The notes beneath the pieces are model-generated. The model was not told the origin of the DNA. It saw nothing but the letters and a program-made list of their open reading frames with translations, and did not search any database. A DNA stretch of 64,000 nucleotides. It comes from Rhynchospora pubera. Lineage: Eukaryota > Streptophyta > Magnoliopsida > Poales > Cyperaceae. Both the position numbers and the translations under genes were made by a program. Positions 24,041 through 36,500 of the stretch are shown here, piece by piece (the stretch's first letter is position 1; each line of letters begins with the position of its first letter). The stretch covers positions 120,997,431-121,061,430 of the forward strand of contig CM051459.1 of assembly GCA_028095005.1 (NCBI GenBank). The letters are read 5' to 3'.

Positions 24041-24932
24041 AAAATAGTAAAATACCATTTTTTCATTCACTTCTTATTTTTCCTTCTTAATTGAAATTAA
24101 TATTTTAAGAAAAGAGAAAACGATCATCAGATACAGAGGAAGATAAAGGAGGTTTAATAAAAACAATTAAAAAAGTAATTAATTTGGATTTAACGGGCTG
24201 CTGAAATAATTAAAAAAAAAAAAAGAAACAGGGCATTTTTATTTTTTTTAATGGAATTTTGCATATTGGATGCTGGAATTCCTTGATATTATGGAATAGT
24301 CCAAAATAATTATCACCGACCGTTCAGGAAATTTGGGCTTTATAATTGATGAACTATACTTATCCACATGCAAGCATTGATGTTTGTAGCTACCCGCTTA
24401 CCTCATCCAAAGAATAAAAAAATGGACGGCAATCTGTACGTTCCAATCACAAAACTAATAAAAGGTTCATCTAGAAATGCATAATATACTAGTTAATTAC
24501 ACATATTTTCTGTTGGAATTTAGGTTTGGAGATGATTAGGTGAAGCAATTATGAGATATGTACAGTCAAGATATCTGAATCAATCAATCAATTCGAAGAG
24601 CATTAAATCAGAGAAATTGGATCACTTATAATTAATTTAAAGTACTGTTTCATGAATTCCCAGAGCTCTCCATAACGTGTATGATGATTGATGCTCTAAT
24701 GTGTTATACAACTTGGCGGATTCACATTCAAGGAACAAATGTCATCCTTTTTTATTGAACAATGCATATGTAAATAACAATCTTAGTTTTCCATGTGTTT
24801 CTTTCTTCTTTTTCTTCTTCTTCTTTTTTTTTTTTTTTACTTAAGGAGATTCATATTTGACCCCTATAAACAAAGAAAATTATTTTATTATTTATGCTCA
24901 TAAAGTCTTAGTAACAATCTGATAATTGTGGG
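24041..24932. other. AT-rich spacer, no gene seen
   Basis: Contains a TTC/T-rich run near 24805-24838. No gene. Confidence 0.35.
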
Positions 24933-27093
24933 CAGGGGCGGAGCCAGAATTGAGAGATGGGCCAAGATCTAAAAGGCTAACCTGGTTTGTGATATCTTTT
25001 TTCCCCCTCTTTTCATCTTCAGAATAAGAAAAACATGTAAATATTAAAAAAAATCAATATGATGTTAAAAGAAATGCAAAGAGAGTATTTACTACTTTAT
25101 ATATCATGCAAAAGAGTACCGAGATGGTATCGATAATTTTAAGCTTCCTAATTAATAATGTTCAAATTTAGCTAAAATCATAAACATATGCTTATTGTAG
25201 CCAAGCAAATTAAAAAAAAAAAAGAATATATCATGTACAATCCTTGATAAGTGATTCAATACGTGCCTTCGTTGTATAAAAAACTAGCAATTCCATTCTG
25301 ATATCGCAATTCCTTGATGTCATCATTAATCTCAACTTCCCTTCTTACATTGTAAATCAATAAGTAATAAAGACGCTTTTAGGGTTTTAAAATTGATTAG
25401 GTCATTCAAAGCTTTTTCTAGATATGAATCAACATAATAACCTAATTTAATTATTCAAATTACTCTCTTTTCATTTTTATTAGTACCTTTCTTACAGTAT
25501 AGAATTCTGCATAGTCATGTGGCTATACATGAAATTTCTATGATTTTTTTATGCGTTCCAATATTAAGAAATTAACAAATAGATTAAAACTAGAATACAT
25601 TGAGTACTAACTATACCTTTACAAAATCAAACAAAATTCTAACTTCCAAGTAGGGGTGAGCAAAAAACTCGTAACTCATGAATTACTCGAACTCGACTCG
25701 AAAAAAGCTCGATGGAAACTCGAGTTAGAAGAACTCGAGTTATGCCAACTCGTTAATTTTACGAGCCGAGTTTGAGTTAGGCCCAACTCGAGTTAGAATA
25801 TACATGCTGTAAAAAAATAAAATGTTATCATATTAATATACAGTCCAACAATTTTATTGATTTGCAGCCAAACTTCTAAATTTCGGCGAAATAACAGCGA
25901 AATAACAGAAATAGTGGTATTCTGAGAATAAACTTCTAAATTTCAAACCGTATGAACGTTACAGTCTTAATTGAGAAAATGACGTAACGCGTTATTTCAG
26001 TTATTTCGGCGATATAACGCGTTATTTCAGCTATTTCGGCGAAATAACAAGCTGTTATTGCTACTATTGTTAAATTGTATATTCAATATTGAACTATTGT
26101 AAATTGGTACAAGCTGCTACTGCTACTCAATATTGGTACACTGCAGTATATTGAATTTGGTACGGCCGTATGCTACTTGTATAGAGTATTGGAGATGTTT
26201 AAACATATAAATTGATAGTTCTAGAATTGATGTGTGTCAAACTTTGAAAAAAACACTACATCGTTATATCGCCGTTATAACATCGAAATAACACCGGAAT
26301 AACATGAGGACCTGGACCGTCATACCGAAAAAATCGAAATTTAAAAGCTTGTTTGCAGCCCAATAACTCGTTCACTAACTCTAGTCCCCGAGTCCACATA
26401 CCTTTTTCTCTCCCTTACACCCTCATGACTGCTCCTCTTTTTCTATTTTTGAGCAAAATTCTAAGGCGACTAGTACCTCAACACCTTTTCACGAGTTCGT
26501 TGCCGAGTCACGAGTTGGCTCAAGTTAAAATGAGCCGAGTTCGAGTTAGCTCGAATAGCTCGGAACTGTTTTGCTGTCGAGTGACGAGTTGGCTCGAGTT
26601 GTGACGAGTTCGAACGAGTTAGTTCGATTTCGAGTTGAGGCTAACTCGCTCGAACTCGGCTCGTATACAACCCTACTTCCAAACATACACATTCAAGTAT
26701 TTACTAATTACCCATCGTGGTATCATTCTAGATCCTATTTTCATATATTACCTATAGTCTTATTTCCATTTTTTGAGTACTAAAAAGGTTTTTACAAAAT
26801 TTCAAAATATATAAGCTAAAACAAAGGAATAATGAATATGAGAAAAGATCACCGTTGTGTCCAAAGAAATTGGCATGATTTCTCTTCTATTTCTTTTTTT
26901 TTGTTTAATCGCTAAAGGTTTCTGATTCAGAGGAGCCAACAAATTGTGACTAGTTGGGCTCAGGCATTAAACATGGGATAGGCCCGTTACCTTAAAATAA
27001 TAAATTTACACTGCATTTAATAACATTTCTAGTTAAAAATTGTGATTACGGCGTAGGCCAGGCCTACGGCCGCCCCCAATGGATCTGCCCCTG
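24933..27093. mobile_element. Non-autonomous hAT element (outer), carrying a nested hAT
   Basis: Ends are CAGGGGCGGAGCCAG and, inverted on the right, CAGGGGCAGATCCAT. A perfect 8-bp target duplication ATTGTGGG flanks it at 24925-24932 and 27094-27101, the hAT signature. Without the nested element it would be about 1.1 kb. No transposase is left. Confidence 0.88.
25651..26675. mobile_element. hAT-like element (inner), nested in the outer hAT
   Basis: The left end TAGGGGTGAGCAAAA and inverted right end TAGGGTTGTATACGA are flanked by an 8-bp duplication, cttccaag and cttccaaa (one mismatch). Both ends are packed with ACTCG/CGAGT words, like hAT subterminal binding sites. The middle repeats cggcgaaataac and cgttatttcag phrases. 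There is no transposase. Confidence 0.82.
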
Positions 27094-27101
27094 ATTGTGG
27101 G

Positions 27102-27615
27102 CTATACTCCCTATCTGACCTTGACGTTCCCCCATCCTCCACCGCTTGTCGAGCTACTCTAAAAACCCTAGGCGGGGAGGACGTCGCTGCCAACCTCCCC
27201 TGCCTCCTCCACCCTTCTTTTTCCTTTCCTCTTCCTCCTTTTCTTTTCTTTGTCTTTAGATCTGATTTTTTTCGTTTCCTTCTCCGTTGGTGTAGTGACC
27301 GATGTTGTTCGACGGGTGCAGTGTGGTCGCAAGTACAGTCATGCTCGTCGTTTGGTTCAACCGACCAATTTGGTACCATTATAGGTGGTTTAATGGTCGA
27401 CGGATTTAGTGTGGTCGACGAGTTGTATAGTGGTGGTTTGGCTTGGCTGGTCATTAAGGTCATGGTTTGGGATGACTGATGAGAGCAGTGTGACATTTTG
27501 GTGTTGCAAGTCGTGCTGTTTAATCCTTAGATTGAAGAATCAGTCTTGTTGCGAAGAGAATCAAGAAGAATGTTTTGTTGGCGATTTTGATGAGGGTAGA
27601 TGCATGACACAATAA
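27102..27615. other. Pyrimidine-rich and GT-rich segment, unidentified
   Basis: The plus strand is CT-rich to about 27280, then GT-rich. It resembles a leader or gene fragment, but neither strand shows a recognisable protein. Confidence 0.3.
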
Positions 27616-27836
27616 GGGTGTGTTTGGATGAGCCAAGAATAAGGAATAAGAATAAAGAATTTCGGTATGCGTGCTTATTCAAATTCCTTATTCTTATACC
27701 ATGATTTTGTTAGTATAGGAATAAGGGTCCAAATTCCTCATTCTTGTGTTGTTTGGGTTGCACAAGAATAAGAATAAGCACGCATACCGAAATTTCTTAT
27801 TCTTATTCCTTATTCAAGGCTTATCCAAACACACCC
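27616..27836. mobile_element. PIF/Harbinger-type foldback MITE, 221 bp
   Basis: Perfect 14-bp TIRs GGGTGTGTTTGGAT are flanked by the target duplication TAA at 27613-27615 and 27837-27839. The arms continue as long inverted copies rich in aataagaataagg. Confidence 0.92.
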
Positions 27837-27839
27837 TAA

Positions 27840-29054
27840 CAGAATAAGAGAAATTATATTGGAAAGCGTGTAATTTTGTGAAAAATTTAGTTGGTTAGGA
27901 ATAAATTTATTGCTAGAAAGAGATTATTTTCTTATTTTTAGTACCATCCAAACGGAGCCAATACTAGCGTAGAGGTGTTTGAGGTGAAGGCTTGGTAGGT
28001 TGTATTGGTTTGTATGCTTTTTGAAGATTGTCTCGCAAGTTCCGATTAGGTCGGGGCTGGATTTGGAAGAGTGATGTTATTGGTATCGTTAGAAATTAGT
28101 ACTATTTTTTTTTCGTACCTGTTTATACTAGTATATATGAGGTCTTTGGTTGGGCTGAAAGACTGGTACCAATTCGGTATTAGTATAACAAGAAGCTTTG
28201 TTTGGTATTGATTTTTATTTTGTCATGCAATTTTCGTAATTTTTTTTATTATTAATGAAATATTGCTGGTCGGCCCTTAAAAAAAAAATGCAATTGTGTT
28301 GCTCTTGTTATATATATATTACAGATTCACATTCAGAAAAATTCGGTCTCTGCATAGTTGTACGCTGCGTTGCAATTATCAACAATTATAATGCCATTTG
28401 GCGTGTATAGCAATGTAAAGGAGCCAGGACCGTGTATTTAATTATATTCACTTCTTCCTCAACCAAATAGCATAGTTCTTAAAATTAAATAGGACCAAAA
28501 AAAATTAATATGATATGCACTCTTTTGCAATCATATATCAAAGAATGATAGGCTGTTTATTATTTTTTTCTTTTTTTGGTAGAAAACAAAATGCCCCACA
28601 TCTTTAATTGTGCCAGAAGATCCTATTATGAGTTATGTGAGTTAGGTTTCTTTACATTGTTCGAGTAACTGGACGTCTGGACCTATTGATTGGGAACCCA
28701 CATTAATTTGTCTCATGTAGTCATTTATTAATTACACCACAAATACTGGTTTTTGGGCTAGGTAAAGTTCGTATATTGCATTGTATTAGTGGTACATATG
28801 CATGGATTAACATATGAAATACATTCGGAAAGATATCACTACATATAAAAAAAAACTAACTGGTCGAAATTTTTTTTTTTCCAACTTATAATTTTTCTCA
28901 TTGCGTGGCGACTTCTTTTTGTCTCACTTTTTCAATCTCTTTTTTCTTCCCTTCCCCACCGATCTCTCTCCTTCACCCTTTCTTTTTCTACCACCACTAA
29001 AGCTGTATCCCCATTGATTCTGTTTTATTACGACCCAGCCGCTCTGCTTTTCCG
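27840..29054. other. AT-rich spacer, no gene seen
   Basis: A CACTAC terminus-like word occurs at 28838, but I found no partner. Confidence 0.35.
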
Positions 29055-29090
29055 TTTTTTTTTTTTTTTTTTTGGGGGGGGGGGGGGGGG
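29055..29090 (+). repeat. Homopolymer junction T19-G17
   Basis: Nineteen T are followed directly by seventeen G. Length is likely unreliable in any sequencing technology. Confidence 0.95.
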
Positions 29091-29778
29091 TAAATTCTCA
29101 ACTATATTGACGTGTTGGATCTCACAAACAATTATTTAACATTTCTTATTCATCACTTTTGTTTTAAAATAAACTATTCTACTCTTACTCACCACATGTT
29201 ATTTTATCTTAATTTTTTTTTCTTGATTCTTTTGGGTTTCAATTTTATGTAATTGATTCTCAGCCTCCACTATTATTCAATTCTGACTTCGCCACTTATT
29301 CTTACAGGCGTTCTTCGTTTGTTTATATGACCATACAAAGTTTTTTCTTCAAGTAATCTAAACATAGAAACATATCTCTTGATACATGAAAGATTACATA
29401 AAGTATATTGTTAATTTCTTCTGGATGCGCCTGTTCTTTCCATCTTTGCGTCTATGCAGGTCTTCCAGTGGACAGGGTTTGTCTCACATCTGAGTGCCAT
29501 CTGAACAGATTTCGGTTAGTTTTATGCATACTAACTGAGTTATTATTCAAATTGTTCTTGGTCGTTATGCACATTGACATAATCATTGTTTAGATTGTTG
29601 AGTTGCTATGTACGTTTTTTCATGGTTTTTGAAAATTTGGAGCATACTATATACACCGATGAACGCTGGGAAGACCGTAATTTTGTAATTTGAAGAAAAA
29701 AAGTAATTTTTGCTCCCATTGCTTTCAACGCTTTATACTCCTCCAATGCTCCAACTAGCCTACTTTGACTTCTCTGTA
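29091..29778. other. Spacer with a possible hAT end fragment
   Basis: At about 29277-29298, attctgacttcgccactt resembles the inverse of the hAT terminus found at 24933, but no partner end or target duplication is visible. No gene. Confidence 0.3.
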
Positions 29779-29926
29779 CCTCCTTTTGGATGCGTTGAGA
29801 AGAAGTAAGAAGAAGGAAGAAATAAAAAAAAATATATTATAAACAATCCAAACTCTTCACAAAATTACACACTTCCCAATATTTCTTCCCACTTCTTCCC
29901 TTCTTCCCACACCTATCCAAACGGAG
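29779..29926. mobile_element. Harbinger-type MITE relic
   Basis: Inverted ends CCTCCTTTTGGAT and CCTCCGTTTGGAT bound an interior (acaatccaaactcttcacaa) shared with the elements at 17436 and 34664. The target duplication is not clear. Confidence 0.65.
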
Positions 29927-30139
29927 GCTGTTAGAAGACCCAACTTTATATTGTTGGTTGTCTTATGCCCAGTGATGCACCGAAATTATCGTCAGAATTA
30001 GTTGTAAACATTCTTTTAATAATAACAAAATAATATACTGGAGCATTAATTGCTCCTATATACCCATAAAAGCATAATTGCGTCTCGATTGTACGGAACG
30101 AGTATTATACAACTTAGAAAAAATAATGTGAATCATGTG
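29927..30139. other. Host sequence before the solo LTR
   Basis: No feature seen. Confidence 0.3.
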
Positions 30140-30144
30140 TCAAC

Positions 30145-31907
30145 TGTTAGAAAGTGTGTAATTTTCATTTATTTAGCTAATTACAAGTTAATTAAGCCAA
30201 GAACATCACACACAAAAAATCTAGTACACAAGCTATTCAAACACACGAGAAAAATGGTTGGAAGTATACCTCTGTTGGTATCGCAACCAAGAGGCTCGTT
30301 CCAACGGATTGGTGTCGGTGGCGTGCTCTCCAAGAACCTCCACGCCGTGCGCCTCGAGTCCACTAAGGAATTAACCACCTTCTCCAATCAATTATGCTAG
30401 TAATTGAGAGAAGTGTGTCTAATTCCAAAGCTTTCCCTCTTCAAGTTTAATTCTCCAATTAATTTAGTGGAAAAGCTTGCTCAACACATGAGCTAGGTGG
30501 TGTGTGGAAGAGAGAAAGAGGAATAGAAAATTCTGAAATTTTCTTTTTCCTCTTGTGAGGTGCGGCCAAAGAGAGAAGGAGAGAGAGAGGTGTGTGGAGG
30601 CTAGGGTTTGCTCCCAAAGAACACCCCTTTATATAGACCTCATACCCTAGCTCTCATCCAACTTTTGATGGACAAAAATGCCCCTATGCTAGCCGCACCT
30701 ACCTACCCCCTTTGTGGGTTGGGCCTCAAGTCAAGTTGAGCCCAATAGTCTTTCATTTTATTACACCTTCCATTTGGCATTAAATTAACTAATTAATTTA
30801 AGGCCCAATTTGCTCATTTTATTAAATGTGTTGATTATTATTAATTATTAACTATTTAATAATTAATATGGAATTAGTCAATGCATTTAATTATTTCGAT
30901 ATGATCTATTTGACTTAATTAATCATAACGGTCCATAACGGTATACGATTAATTAATCAACTTATCATATTTTGCAAAACCAATTGTTGCAAATAAACAA
31001 TTAATGCACGTGTGGTTAAACACCTTATTATGTGTGACCCTTTGAGGATTTATGCTATGTTGGACATGGAATTAAATCGCTATTTAAATCCAATAATCAT
31101 AAGCGGTATCTAGCAACACGTTATGATTCCCAATTCGCATAAATAGTGTACAGCTACAAAATTTCAATCCTGCATAAGAGAACAATTATGTTTCTCTATT
31201 TTGATTCTTATGTCACACGATATCATCGTATAATCCAAGATAGGAACGTGTCATTCTTGCAGATTATACGTTTCTTGATCTAGAGATAATTGTATCAGTT
31301 GCTAGCAAACAATCTATCTCCATCAAGGGGCCCAAACAGATATCGTCACTCACTAAGTGAATTAATGAGGGACATACGGTTTTCTTGATAATTAACTTTT
31401 CCCCGCACAATTCAAGAATACTTAAATCAAGTCCGTATAGCAGTCTTTATCAGGAATCAGCGGTAGACATGATTTATAGCATCCATCCTCATGTGGAAAA
31501 GATAATCATCTCAAACTTAGAACCAAAATCATAACGAAATAAATAATGACACGTAACACAATCCATATATTTATTTCGTGGGGTCCAGTCCTGTACTATG
31601 TTCTATAACATATACATATGCAATTAAGTTGGTTACTCTTAACCTATGATTTATAGAACTTAATCATCACTTAACTTGCATACTAACCTTATTGATAATT
31701 AATGTCCTTTGTTAATTATCAAGATTATGGACTTTTAGATTTATCGTTGTCATTTACTACTAAATGAATAACAGTGATCTATAATTCAGATCCTCAACCT
31801 GAATGAACTGTCAACGAGTAAATCAAAGAACAAATGATCTGAAATCACCAATAACATAAACTATAGAAGTAGCCTAATGAATTGGCTTCTAGGACATATC
31901 TCTAACA
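30145..31907 (-). mobile_element. Solo LTR of a Ty1/copia (Angela-like) retrotransposon, 1,763 bp
   Basis: Ends are TGTTAGA and TCTAACA (perfect 7-bp inverted ends), flanked by the 5-bp duplication TCAAC at 30140-30144 and 31908-31912. Read on the minus strand, it begins TGTTAGAGATATGTCCTAG, close to the LTR start I know for Angela/BARE-type copia elements. The LTR promoter also points to minus: TCTATATAAAGGGG lies at about 30626-30640 and is followed by an AACCCTAGCC leader. No primer-binding site, polypurine tract or second LTR is present, so this is the product of LTR-LTR recombination. Confidence 0.85.
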
Positions 31908-32079
31908 TCAACTGGAAATTTTTCATATAATCATATCTATTGCAACAATAATATAGAACTTCTCACAATAAAAATTCTTGATCGATTCAGCTAAATGCAT
32001 TATCAATTTTTTCAATTAATTTTTTTTTTCTAAAACTAAAACAAGCTCACTAAATCTTCTGAAGCTAACCGCTTTGACC

Positions 32080-32720
32080 AAAATGAAATCGCTTAAGATA
32101 ATTCTCAAAATTCTATCATCTCATTGTCCCTCCTTAATGCATTTATCTGTTTCACTCTTTCCCCATCATCTCGTGGGACTCATCCTCTCTCTTCCTCTTT
32201 GTTTCGCTCTCTCCCCCCTCCATCTGATTCGATCTCTCCTCTTAAATGTTTTAATTTTGAATACTAATTGTTCTAGTTAATATATGTAACTGTTCTATTT
32301 GATATATTTAATTGCTTTAGTTTCAAAACATAATTATTTTAGTTAATATGTTATGGAAAAGTAAATGTTCTAGTTTTGAAATCTAAATGTTCTAGTTGCA
32401 TAACCTAATTGTTCTAGTTTCAGGATCTAATTATTCTAGTTTATTATGTTCTCGAAAAAAAATAGCTAATTGTCTAATTAGTTCTAGAATATAATTGTTC
32501 TGTAAAAAAAACTAATTGTTCTAGTTTTATAATATAATGTTCGAAAAAAAAACTAATTGTTCTAGTTTCAGAAACTGCAGGGATAGAGGGGGAGGAAAAA
32601 GAGCGAAACATGAGAAAGGGAGGGGATGATTCACACGTTTTCCAGAGAGAGAATGATTCTCATTAATAAAGCATTATACTCATTAATGATTCTCGAAGAT
32701 GATGGAGATGAGGAATATTG
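32080..32720. repeat. Foldback-like unit enclosing a ctaattgttctag repeat cluster
   Basis: Between 32262 and 32575 the word aattgttctagtt and close variants recur about a dozen times at irregular 20-35-bp spacing. Flanking pyrimidine-rich (32140-32240) and purine-rich (32580-32640) segments are imperfect inverses (ctccccc..cgaaac-like). It may be a decayed transposon with internal minisatellite. Confidence 0.5.
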
Positions 32721-33408
32721 AGGATGATCCTTATCAGTCCGGAGATACGGAATTAAGTTGTAATCTAAAACAAAAAAAATACTGATCTAAATGAACATCC
32801 TCTGTTACAGAGCTTCGAATTATATATACCATTAAGTTTTTATATATACAATTGTTATAGCGGAATACTATGGCAAACAAAATCATAGAAAATTGAGAAT
32901 GTTTAGCACTTTGGGAGCATCAGCTTTGAAAACAATTTTTTTTCAAAGTTCTATTTTCACTGGTGAAAAACGATAACTTTTATATTAATTAGAATTCTTC
33001 GGATAAAATATCTAATCACTTATTCATAATACCAACATGTTCAATTTATTGCCAATGTTGATGAAATGGAATAATTGTACTATACAAAATTTTAAAATTT
33101 CCTTGATATTGGCACAATCAAACTTTAAGTCCGAATGTACGGTTAGTTTTAGTAGATTAAGAAATGGATATACTTAGAATTCGTCATTTGAAATTGATCC
33201 GACTCTTTTCAAAACTCGTAAATTTCTCAATCATCTTAAATTCTCAAGCTGGCATACCTGGTTTTACTTGATTTTTTGTTTATTAATTTTTTTTTCCGGC
33301 CGTTTTGTACACATGTTATAAAAGTTTCCGCAAGCCTTGCATGAATATCTGAAGCTCCAGCTGTTTTTACTGTCCTATCTGTGACTCTGACCCACATTGC
33401 AACCTGCG
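32721..33408. other. Upstream region of the WSD1-like gene
   Basis: AT-rich, no gene. It holds the distal promoter of the gene starting at 33509. Confidence 0.35.
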
Positions 33409-33412
33409 GTGC

Positions 33413-33462
33413 CTATAAATGATGCTCAAGTGCTAGTGCTATGGAAATGAGCAGTATATATA
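33413..33462 (+). promoter_or_regulatory. Candidate TATA boxes of the WSD1-like gene
   Basis: CTATAAAT at 33413-33420 and TATATATA at 33455-33462 lie 90 and 47 bp before the start codon. The first gives the more usual leader length. Confidence 0.45.
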
Positions 33463-33508
33463 CATCCTAAAATTAAAAGGGTCATTAAAACTCAGAGAAG
33501 TACAAAAA

Positions 33509-36500
33509 ATGGAGGGTAAAGATCAATGCTTTTCAAGTGATGAGGAGCCTCCGGTGAGCCCGACAGGGCAATATTTCAACAGCTCGGCGCTTTCGGTTAG
33601 TATCTTGGCAGTTTTCGAGTCGGAGGTACCAATCGATGACTCGCCTACCATTGAAACACTTGAGAGTGTTTTCCTACCAATCAATCCACGCTTCTCTTCC
33701 ATCATGGTATATTTCTACCCCTATCATCAACAGCATCTTTCCCTTTGCATTGCCATTTGAATGTATGTCATTCTTCCTTTATGGCACACGTATTGTTTGC
33801 TATGTTTTTACCCACCAATGTAGTAATCTGTTTGTTACTACACCAGTAGGCTCAGGAAACTCTATTTTCTCTCTAAATTTAAAAAAAAAATGTTGGGTAA
33901 ACAGATCTGTGTATTATATATTTTGGTAATAGCTACTTTGGTTGTGCTTTTTGTAACTTGGTAGACACAGGAACCATGGAGTTATTGCTATTTTTTGGAA
34001 GCAAAGCATTCTCTCTTACCTACCAGCCATTCTTTTCTCGTACAATGTTCAGAATTTGATATAAATTTACTTAATTATCACCATTACTAATATTCAATAC
34101 AGTTTGGCAGATGTTCCCATTCTCATGTATGTATTTATTTCATCAGCAGAGCATCAAAATTAAATACACTGACCGATAAATTAGATTGGTTTTACTAAAA
34201 AAAAGCATGAAAAAAATACAACTTGATCGACTTTTGCTCCTTTTGGATACATCTCATATATGTCAATTTTACATTGCTTGATTTGATGCTGTAGGGGTTT
34301 TGCTAGCTCAGCTTGTTGTCGCTCTTGTTGTATCAACACTAATATATATATTTTTTTTCTATAGAAAATTTGGTCTTGTAAATTAATGAGTCTTTTCCAA
34401 GCAGGTAAAAGATAAAAATGGTGTAACAAGATGGAGAAAAGTTACAGTAAATTTAGAAGACCACATCAACATCCCTTCTTTCCCTCCCAAATTGGAGCAC
34501 TACGACAAGTATGTGAATGACTACATCTCCAAAATTGCATACGATCAGCTTTCCCAATCAAAGCCACTGTGGGAAATTCATATTATCAAATACCCAACCA
34601 AAACTGCACAGGGTATGTATTCACTAATTATCTTTTATGAAACATTCAGATTAAAATATCCTAGGGGCTGTTTGGATTCCCCAAGGAATTTGGGGAATTT
34701 CATCTTCATACCATAAATTTATTATAAACAATCCAAATTCTTCACAAAGTTACACACTTTCCAATAAATTTATTCCTAGAAATTGCAACTTTTCCAAATT
34801 CCCCAAATTCCTAATCGATCCAAACGGCCCCCTAAAGTATTTAAGGATTCATATTTACTCGTTCCATTTATTGTTTACATAGTTGGTCTTTGGACAAACT
34901 TATATTATCTTACATAACAATAAAGAAATATTTTTTACCAAAATTACAAATACAACTACTAATAGAGCGTACCATTGTAGGTACATTGGTTTTTAAACTT
35001 CATCACTCCCTTGGTGACGGCTTCTCTCTCATGGGCGCACTATTTTCCTGTGTCCGAAGGGCTGATGATCCCTCAAAGCCCCTAACCTTTCCATCCCATA
35101 AAGCAAAGAAATCACAAAAAGAAGCTTTTTGGAGTGGTACGATAAGAGGCATGTCAATGGGCGTAAACACATTCAGGGACTTTGGCTGGAGCCTTTGGAA
35201 AAGCACTTTGGGGAAGGATGACTTGAGTCCAATGAGATCAGGAGAAATTGGAGTCGAGTTCAGGCCAATTAATATCTGTTGCAATGAATTTGGCTTAGAT
35301 GACATTAAAAGAATAAAGGACAAACTTGGCGGGGTATGTTTGAATTTAAATCTCCAAAAAATTTATTTGTTCATCAGTAAAATCTTGCCATTTGTAAAAT
35401 TTGGTGCTGTTCAGCAGATAGTGGAGACTAAATGCATTACTCCCTTATTACCAGTCACCTATTAAAACATAAATTGCGAAAAAGGATAAACTGGTCTTCC
35501 CAATTTGTTCCCAGACATTAATGAACTGCAGATTTTGAGAAAAGAAGAATTAATATCTTAAAATTGGTTCCTATTTTAATTTTCCAGACAATTAATGATG
35601 TTATCAGTGGGGTAATCTTTTATGGACTACACCTCTATATGCTGGACTGTGGCCATGATCCCAATACCAGTAAAGTGACAGCACTTGTGTTGCTCAACAC
35701 ACGAAATGTTACCAGTTATCAGACACTTGAAGAGCTCACTAAGCCTAAGGCCAAAACCTCCTGGGGAAACAACTTTGGGTTCCTTCATGCCACCGTGCCG
35801 AAATGTGAAAATGCTAAGGAGGCAGATCCACTCTACTTCATAACTGCCGCAAGAAAATTAATCAAATCTAAGAGGAATTCTCTCTCTGTGTTCCTTACAG
35901 GGAAGTTTCTGGAAATGATGAGAAAAATAAGAGGTCCTGAGGTAATAAATCAAACACTTCATCATGTCAACAAATTAAGAGAATTGTATATATAGATTAC
36001 TGATGAACTTGAATAATTAGTTTTGTAATTTATTTCTCCATTTGCAGGTAACTGCCAAGTACATACATGCCACCTTAAAGAACACGAGCATGACTATCTC
36101 GAACTTGATCGGACCATTAGAACAGATGATAATTGCTGGTCATCCTGTTAAGAGCTTCCACTTCATGGTTGTTGGGGTTCCCCAGGTAAGAGATTTCCAG
36201 CATTCTGTTCTAGATTCAGCAGGTAGAAAACAATCAACCAAGCATAACATCTTCAGCTGAAATTCACATATTTTGACTGCAATATACATCAGTTTATGTT
36301 AGCGACTTCTCATTACCAGAATTGAAAACAGTGATATTAATTGTCCTTTCAACATCTACAGAAGCTGTTTTTCACTTTCCTTTTAATGTGTTCGTTTGCC
36401 TTTTTAACACCCTTCTCTCACCCTTAACTGAACTTTTCTTTTCTACATCCTTATTGTAAATAATGTTAACCAATATTGACCAAATTTTACACCTGTTATT

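Noticed and set aside
27029..27496. Minus-strand open frame of 155 codons
   Set aside because: Runs through the right end of the outer hAT element and a CT-rich tract; composition-driven.
28838..28860. CACTACATATAAAAA as a CACTA terminus
   Set aside because: No inverse partner or 3-bp duplication found.
30050..30400. Plus-strand open frame of 116 codons
   Set aside because: Lies across the border of the solo LTR; not a gene.
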